Assembly: GCA_013695175.1 (NCBI GenBank) | Contig: JACDAZ010000177.1 | Coordinates: forward strand, 1-9,727 | Length of the DNA: 9,727 nucleotides | Direction: 5' to 3' | Origin: Flavisolibacter sp. | GTDB lineage: Bacteria; Bacteroidota; Bacteroidia; Chitinophagales; Chitinophagaceae | Part shown: positions 6,713-9,727 of the stretch, in pieces | Layout of the letters: each line of letters begins with the position of its first letter | How positions within the stretch are numbered: position 1 is the first letter of the stretch | Notes under the pieces: model-generated | Told to the model about the DNA's origin: nothing | Seen by the model: the letters and a program-made list of their open reading frames with translations, nothing else | Databases searched by the model: none | Position numbers and translations under genes: made by a program

Positions 6713-9238
6713 ATGGATAATAATTTCTCCTCACAAGTAAAAGAAATAATCTCTTTCAGCAGAGAGGAGGCATTACGTTTAGGGAATGATTTTATAGGAA
6801 CGGAACATTTGCTTTTAGGTCTGATTCGTGAAGGTGATAATACTGCAGTTCGAATTTTAAAAAGTTTCAATGTCGATCTGTACGAGTTGCGTAAAGAAAT
6901 TGAATTGGCTGTAAAAGACAAAACAGGTAAAAACATTGCCAACATAAACAGTTTGCCACTTACTAAACAAGCTGAAAAAGTTATTCGCGTTACGGTTTTA
7001 GAAGCAAAAGCATTAAAAAGCCCTACCGTAGAAACTGAGCACTTGATGCTCTCAATTTTAAAAAATAAAGAAAATATAGCTACTCAAATCCTAAATCAGT
7101 TTGACGTGGACTACGAATTATTCAGACAAGAACTAGGTATAGTAAAATCAAATGATGTACGTGCCGAATACCAGGAAGAAAATGATGATGATTTTGATGA
7201 TGAAAAAAAATATTCAGGATCAAAATCAAGAGGTAGTGCAGCAACAAAAAGTAAAACTCCTGTATTAGACAATTTTGGCAGAGACATTACTAAGTTGGCG
7301 GAAAGCGGAACCCTCGATCCTATTGTAGGAAGAGAAAAAGAAATTGAAAGAGTTTCTCAAATTCTTTCACGTCGTAAAAAAAATAATCCTATACTGATAG
7401 GTGAACCAGGTGTAGGTAAAACTGCTATTGTTGAAGGTTTGGCTTTAAGAATAGTTCAAAGAAAAGTATCCCGTGTTTTATTTGATAAGCGTGTAATTTC
7501 TCTCGACCTGGCAGCACTTGTTGCCGGTACAAAATACCGTGGTCAGTTTGAAGAAAGAATGAAAGCGATTATGAATGAGCTGGAAAAGAACCGGGATGTT
7601 ATTTTATTTATTGATGAAATACATACTATAGTTGGTGCCGGTGGCGCTTCAGGTTCATTAGATGCTTCTAATATTTTTAAACCTGCCTTAGCCCGCGGTG
7701 AACTTCAATGCATAGGTGCTTCTACTTTGGATGAATACCGCATGTACATTGAAAAAGATGGTGCATTGGATCGCCGCTTTCAAAAAGTAATGGTTGAGCC
7801 ACCAAGTGTTGAGGATACTATTGAAATACTAAATAATATAAAATCAAAATATGAAGATTATCATAATGTACTTTATGATGATGAAGCTATACAGGCATGC
7901 GTGAAACTAAGTGACCGTTACATTACAGACAGACTTTTACCAGACAAGGCTATTGATGTAATGGATGAAGTGGGTGCAAGAGTGCATTTGAAAAATATAA
8001 ATGTTCCGCAAAACATTCTTGACCTTGAAAAGAAGATTGAAGATATCAAAGTAGAAAAGAACAGGGTTGTAAAAAGTCAGAAATTTGAAGAAGCTGCAGC
8101 TTTACGCGATACTGAAAAGAGATTAGGTGAAGAACTGGATAAAGCAAAAGGCGAATGGGAAGAAGAAAGTAAGCACAGGCGTTATCCAATAGATGAAGAA
8201 AAAATTGCTGAAGTTATAAGTATGATGACAGGAATTCCTGTTAAAAGAATGGTGGAAGCAGAAACGCAGAAGCTGCGTAAGATGGCTGAGGAAATGCAGG
8301 CAATGGTGGTAGGACAAGAGGAAGCCATTTCTAAAGTAGTAAAGGCTATACAAAGAAACAGGGTGGGGTTGAAAGATCCTAGAAAACCAATAGGAACATT
8401 TATTTTCTTAGGTCCTACAGGTGTTGGTAAAACTGAATTAGCACGTGCCTTAGCCCGGCATATGTTTGACAGCGAAGATGCCCTCATCAGGATTGATATG
8501 AGTGAATACATGGAAAAATTCACTGTTTCAAGATTAATTGGTGCCCCTCCGGGATATGTAGGTTACGAAGAAGGTGGTCAGCTAACGGAAAGAGTAAGAA
8601 GAAAACCATATAGTGTTATATTATTGGATGAAATTGAAAAAGCGCACCCGGATATTTATAATATACTATTACAGGTACTGGATGATGGGCAATTAACGGA
8701 TGGTTTGGGTAGAAAAGTAGATTTTAAGAATACCCTCATAATTATGACCTCAAATATTGGCGTAAGGCAACTTAAAGATTTTGGAGAAGGTGTAGGTTTT
8801 GCCACTCAGTCACGCAATCAGAACTCAGATGAGTTTGGTAAGGCTGTGATAGAAAAAGCACTTAAAAGAACTTTTTCTCCTGAATTCTTAAACAGGATTG
8901 ATGACGTCATCATTTTTAATACACTTACTAAAGATCATATTTTTGAAATAATTGATATTCTGATGAAAGGTGTTATGAAACGCCTGGTGAATCTTGGTTT
9001 TTCTTTGGAATTATCAGCAAAGGCAAAAAGTTTTCTGGCAGAAAAAGGATATGATCAGCAATTTGGTGCACGTCCGTTACACAGGGCAATTCAAAAGTAC
9101 CTTGAAGATCCTTTAGCAGAGGAAATATTAAATATGAATATTAAGACAGGTGATGTTTTAATAGCAGGCTTGGACGAAGAAAAAGATAAACTAACGTTTA
9201 CTTTAAAAGAAGAAGCCAAAGAGGAATCAAAAGCTTAA
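6713..9238 (+). CDS. clpC: ClpC-type AAA+ ATP-dependent unfoldase
   Basis: ClpC is a hexameric HSP100 unfoldase that feeds substrates to the ClpP peptidase in the cytosol. The 841-residue protein is full length. It has two Clp N repeats (about 5-65 and 80-140), an acidic linker ([10 protein letters not shown], 155-164), AAA module 1 with Walker A GEPGVGKT (230-237) and Walker B ILFIDE (297-302), a pore loop near [11 protein letters not shown] (272-282), a UVR-like coiled coil (about 440-485, with [11 protein letters not shown]), and AAA module 2 with Walker A GPTGVGKT (567-574), Walker B VILLDE (635-640), NRID (727-730) and the sensor-2 GARPL (785-789). The VGF tripeptide (694-696) matches the loop that docks ClpC on ClpP, which separates it from the disaggregase ClpB. 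The middle segment is short, as in ClpC, and not the long ClpB coiled coil. No ctsR, mcsA, mcsB or clpP gene is nearby. The gene is monocistronic, closed by a strong terminator. Confidence 0.96.
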   Translation: MDNNFSSQVKEIISFSREEALRLGNDFIGTEHLLLGLIREGDNTAVRILKSFNVDLYELRKEIELAVKDKTGKNIANINSLPLTKQAEKVIRVTVLEAKALKSPTVETEHLMLSILKNKENIATQILNQFDVDYELFRQELGIVKSNDVRAEYQEENDDDFDDEKKYSGSKSRGSAATKSKTPVLDNFGRDITKLAESGTLDPIVGREKEIERVSQILSRRKKNNPILIGEPGVGKTAIVEGLALRIVQRKVSRVLFDKRVISLDLAALVAGTKYRGQFEERMKAIMNELEKNRDVILFIDEIHTIVGAGGASGSLDASNIFKPALARGELQCIGASTLDEYRMYIEKDGALDRRFQKVMVEPPSVEDTIEILNNIKSKYEDYHNVLYDDEAIQACVKLSDRYITDRLLPDKAIDVMDEVGARVHLKNINVPQNILDLEKKIEDIKVEKNRVVKSQKFEEAAALRDTEKRLGEELDKAKGEWEEESKHRRYPIDEEKIAEVISMMTGIPVKRMVEAETQKLRKMAEEMQAMVVGQEEAISKVVKAIQRNRVGLKDPRKPIGTFIFLGPTGVGKTELARALARHMFDSEDALIRIDMSEYMEKFTVSRLIGAPPGYVGYEEGGQLTERVRRKPYSVILLDEIEKAHPDIYNILLQVLDDGQLTDGLGRKVDFKNTLIIMTSNIGVRQLKDFGEGVGFATQSRNQNSDEFGKAVIEKALKRTFSPEFLNRIDDVIIFNTLTKDHIFEIIDILMKGVMKRLVNLGFSLELSAKAKSFLAEKGYDQQFGARPLHRAIQKYLEDPLAEEILNMNIKTGDVLIAGLDEEKDKLTFTLKEEAKEESKA

Positions 9239-9258
9239 TGAATAAATACACAAATAAT

Positions 9259-9290
9259 AAGAGGCTTCGAAAGTAGCCTCTTTTTTGTTT
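9259..9290 (+). terminator. Rho-independent terminator after clpC
   Basis: AAGAGGCT (9259-9266) pairs perfectly with AGCCTCTT (9275-9282) around an 8-base loop, and the second arm runs into a T tract (9281-9286, then GTTT). It begins 20 bases after the clpC stop. It should end the clpC transcript and separate it from cmk. Confidence 0.9.
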
Positions 9291-9330
9291 TGTCATTTCA
9301 AAAGAAACCAGGCAATTTTGCTTTGATAGT

Positions 9331-9727
9331 ATGAGAAAAATTATCATAACAATAGACGGCTGGTCATCTTGTGGAAAAAGCACTTTGGCCAGGCAATTAG
9401 CTCAAAAGCTGGGATATATATATGTAGATAGCGGTGCTATGTACCGTGCCATAACTCTTTACTTTTTAAGAAATCATGTTGATTGGACAGATGTAAACGA
9501 AGTAAAGTCAGCACTTAAAAATATTAATCTGGAATTTTCATATTCAGAAAAAAGTGAAAATGCAGAAATTTTTTTAAACGGCGAGAATGTTGAATATGTG
9601 ATCCGTGATTTGGTTGTGGCCGAAAAGGTAAGCGAAGTGGCTGCTATTAAAGAAATAAGGGAATTTGCCGTAAAGCAGCAACAGCAAATGGGACAAAATA
9701 AAGGTATCATTATGGATGGTAGGGATA
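9331..9727 (+). CDS. cmk: Cytidylate kinase (partial, runs off the right edge)
   Basis: Cmk phosphorylates CMP and dCMP to the diphosphates with ATP in the cytosol, salvaging cytidine nucleotides for RNA, DNA and phospholipid synthesis. The first 132 codons are present, of an expected 225-230 or so. After the first strand (KIIITIDG, 3-10) comes the P-loop G-WSSC-GKST (10-18) with Lys16, then YVDSGAMYRA (about 30-39), the CMP-binding region typical of Cmk, an NMP-binding domain segment with NGENV, a VIRDLVVAEKVSEVAAI stretch that carries the family's R-x-x-x-V-x-x-x-V-S-x-V-A pattern, and finally MDGRD, the start of the MDGRDIGT motif, where the window ends. The ATG at 9331 puts the P-loop at the usual distance from the N terminus. 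The gene lies 40 bp after the clpC terminator and so needs its own promoter in that gap; I see no clear boxes there. Confidence 0.93.
   Translation, partial: MRKIIITIDGWSSCGKSTLARQLAQKLGYIYVDSGAMYRAITLYFLRNHVDWTDVNEVKSALKNINLEFSYSEKSENAEIFLNGENVEYVIRDLVVAEKVSEVAAIKEIREFAVKQQQQMGQNKGIIMDGRD

Noticed and set aside
8123..8523. Two minus-strand open frames inside clpC
   Set aside because: They are antisense to strongly conserved ClpC coding sequence, have low-complexity Ser/Phe/His-rich translations and match no family; they are shadows.
6713..9238. ClpB instead of ClpC
   Set aside because: The VGF loop, the short UVR-type middle segment and the N-domain pattern fit ClpC; ClpB has a long coiled-coil middle domain.
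9474..9710. Minus-strand open frame opposite cmk
   Set aside because: It lies entirely antisense to a clear Cmk reading frame and its Cys/Ser/Phe-rich translation is typical of a shadow.
1..9727. Mobile elements, CRISPR arrays, tRNA or rRNA genes, defence or secondary-metabolite systems
   Set aside because: I found no transposase or integrase motifs, no regularly spaced repeats, no tRNA-like T-loop (GGTTCGAATCC) sequences and no defence-type domains.

Overview
The window is AT-rich chromosomal DNA from a member of the Bacteroidota, most likely of the Chitinophagaceae/Sphingobacteriales type. This rests on four things seen in the sequence: secreted proteins whose signal peptides end in AQ, start codons mostly without a clear Shine-Dalgarno, a CMK P-loop with an SSCGKST core, and a STAS-like gene close to RNase Z. 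The placement comes from family recognition, not from a database search.

Layout, left to right. Positions 1-86 hold what looks like the last codons of a sensor histidine kinase on the + strand. Next comes a short spacer of about 155 bp with a doubtful minus-strand ORF that may be a gene remnant. A secreted protein of unknown function follows (243-1307). Positions 1466-4410 hold a tight + strand cluster: accA (acetyl-CoA carboxylase carboxyltransferase alpha), dapA (dihydrodipicolinate synthase) and a secreted alpha/beta-hydrolase esterase whose start overlaps the end of dapA by 8 bp.

The esterase converges, with only 3 bp between stop codons, on a minus-strand cluster read from 6612 down to 4414. 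Its order is a small STAS-like protein, a fructosamine-kinase-family phosphotransferase, then ribonuclease Z (tRNA 3' processing). RNase Z should start at the ATG ending at 5319 and not at an upstream TTG.

A 100-bp divergent spacer (6613-6712) separates this cluster from clpC (6713-9238), a full-length ClpC-type AAA+ unfoldase with an N domain, two ATPase modules, a UVR segment and a VGF ClpP-docking loop. A clear rho-independent terminator (about 9259-9290) follows clpC. The window then runs off inside cmk (cytidylate kinase), which starts at 9331.

Most of the window is ordinary housekeeping content. I see no mobile element, CRISPR array, tRNA/rRNA gene, phage or defence system. The item most worth following is the STAS - fructosamine kinase - RNase Z cluster. 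Its STAS protein lacks the usual phosphorylatable serine and carries an acidic C-terminal tail that I recall from RNase Z-linked proteins in other Bacteroidota.
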